Assembly (NCBI GenBank): GCA_028823075.1
Contig: JAPKCE010000102.1
Span: 1-6,886 of the forward strand
DNA from: Myxococcota bacterium
GTDB lineage: Bacteria > Myxococcota > UBA4151
Reading direction: 5' to 3'
DNA: 6,886 nt
The notes beneath the pieces were generated by a model. It was given only the letters and a program-made list of their open reading frames with translations, did not search any database and had not been told where the DNA came from. This document shows, one piece after another, positions 5,999 to 6,886 of the stretch (the stretch's first letter is position 1; each line of letters opens with the position of its first letter). Position numbers and translations under genes: made by a program.

Positions 5999-6873
5999 GT
6001 CGGGACCTCATCGGCAGAATGCCCGTGCCTCTTACGCCAGGCCTCGACCAGTCCGTCCAGTAAGGAATCCGGAAGGTTCATAGTCCCGTACCCCACGCCG
6101 ATGGAGACACCTTTGCGCACGTTTGGCCCGTGAAAGTCACTGCCGCCGGTGACCGCTAAGTTCATACGTTTAGCGACATTGAGCAGTTCTTTAACCGTCT
6201 GCGGGTCGTGTCCGGAATAATGACATTCCACCCCGTCAAGACCATCGAGCGCCCACAGGCCGATGCAATCGCCATATTTAAGTTTGGGCAGCTTATAACG
6301 AAGCGTGCGCGGGTGAGCGACCACCGCCACCCCACCCGCGTCATGAATCCATTTAAAAGCTGCCCGCGGCGGGATGCGCCGTTTGGCGACAAAGGCCGAG
6401 CCCTTATCTCCCAAATATTTATCAAAAGCCGAGCGGATATCCGACACCGCCCCTAAATCGACTAAAACCTGTGCAATATGAGGCCGCCCAACCACATCAT
6501 CGGCGAGCGCTGTCACTTGCTCCATGGTGATGGCGATCCCCTGATCCTGAAGCTTTTTGATAATCAGCGGGTTGCGCGCGTCCCGAGCTTGCTGCGCCAT
6601 CGCTAAGCGCTCCTGAAACTCAGGGCACTTATCATCTAAAAAATAGCCCAAAACATGCAGCGACGTCCCGCCATAATCGGAGCTGAGTTCAACACCAGCG
6701 ATCACTTTAAGATCGCTACCCTCAGCCGCTCGGCGAGCCTCGGGAAGCCCCCCAACAGTGTCATGGTCCGTTAAAGCAATAGCGCTAAGCTTGCGCCTAA
6801 GCGCCTCCTCAACCACACGGGTGGGCCGCCACTCGCCATCACTGGCGGTGGAATGCATATGTAAGTCGATCAC
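5986..6873 (-). CDS. PHP-domain phosphoesterase, RNase AM / 3',5'-nucleoside bisphosphate phosphatase family (YciV/TrpH-like)
   Basis: At 295 residues it matches the length of E. coli YciV (RNase AM), a 5'-to-3' exoribonuclease acting on short RNAs and the 5' ends of rRNA; relatives hydrolyse 3',5'-nucleoside bisphosphates. PHP metal ligands are all visible: HMHSTASDGE (His5, His7, Asp12), ALTDHDT (His37), GVELS (Glu62), HVLGYF (His73), VVAHPRT (His187) and GGSDFHG (Asp246, His248). GRPHIAQVL (129-137) is the usual marker of the inserted helical part. The start is GTG 6873-6871, with GAGG at 6882-6879 and a 5-base spacer. The next Met (residue 6) would delete the first metal-binding His. It is cytosolic, with no signal or membrane segment. 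It is the first visible gene of the leftward cluster and overlaps the barrel gene by 13 bases. The family assignment is firm; the exact substrate is inferred. Confidence 0.92.
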   Translation of the reverse strand: MIDLHMHSTASDGEWRPTRVVEEALRRKLSAIALTDHDTVGGLPEARRAAEGSDLKVIAGVELSSDYGGTSLHVLGYFLDDKCPEFQERLAMAQQARDARNPLIIKKLQDQGIAITMEQVTALADDVVGRPHIAQVLVDLGAVSDIRSAFDKYLGDKGSAFVAKRRIPPRAAFKWIHDAGGVAVVAHPRTLRYKLPKLKYGDCIGLWALDGLDGVECHYSGHDPQTVKELLNVAKRMNLAVTGGSDFHGPNVRKGVSIGVGYGTMNLPDSLLDGLVEAWRKRHGHSADEVPTCLQ

Positions 6874-6878
6874 GAAAA

Positions 6879-6882
6879 CCTC
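6879..6882 (-). promoter_or_regulatory. Ribosome binding site GAGG deciding the GTG start of the PHP gene
   Basis: GAGG lies 5 bases upstream of GTG 6873 on the minus strand. It supports a GTG start, which is also needed to keep His5 of the H-x-H metal motif. Confidence 0.55.
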
Positions 6883-6886
6883 GATT

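Overview
The window is bacterial and gene-dense. It looks like a chromosomal segment of a free-living Gram-negative organism: it encodes a lipoprotein, a signal-peptide-bearing barrel-like protein, and tight operons with short or overlapping gene junctions. Base composition is moderately GC-rich, judged by eye. The mix of an NTT-type carrier with HEAT repeats, a lone cyclic-nucleotide-binding protein and a SUMF1-domain lipoprotein suggests a deltaproteobacterial-type lineage (Myxococcota, Bradymonadota or relatives). That is an inference from gene content with low confidence. No rRNA, tRNA, CRISPR array, transposase or attachment site was seen.

Left half, plus strand (1-4011): a three-gene set. 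It holds the C-terminal part of an alpha/beta hydrolase (start lies before the window), then after 21 bases a 974-residue membrane protein, then a 141-residue cyclic-nucleotide-binding protein whose ATG overlaps the preceding stop codon. The large protein joins a 12-helix NTT/ADP-ATP-translocase-family carrier domain to about 500 residues of HEAT-like repeats. Carrier, HEAT and cyclic-nucleotide-binding modules are known as single-chain fusions in some lineages; here the same order is split into two coupled genes. This is the most interesting part of the window.

Right half, minus strand (6873 down to 4066): three tightly packed genes read leftwards. They are a PHP-domain phosphoesterase of the RNase AM / nucleoside-bisphosphate phosphatase family, a secreted barrel-like protein of unknown function, and a predicted lipoprotein with a SUMF1 (FGE-like) fold that lacks the catalytic cysteines of true formylglycine-generating enzyme. 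The barrel gene overlaps the PHP gene by 13 bases and the SUMF1 gene starts 5 bases after the barrel gene. Past a 182-base gap holding a set of nested inverted repeats and a candidate promoter lies a fourth minus-strand gene, an unrecognised 82-residue charged protein.

The two halves converge at 4012-4065. There a GC-rich hairpin followed by a short T-run on the minus strand probably terminates the leftward transcript. A plausible functional reading is a cyclic-nucleotide-responsive transport system on the left, and an RNA/nucleotide phosphoesterase followed by a two-component envelope module on the right. The sequence shows no direct functional link between the two halves.
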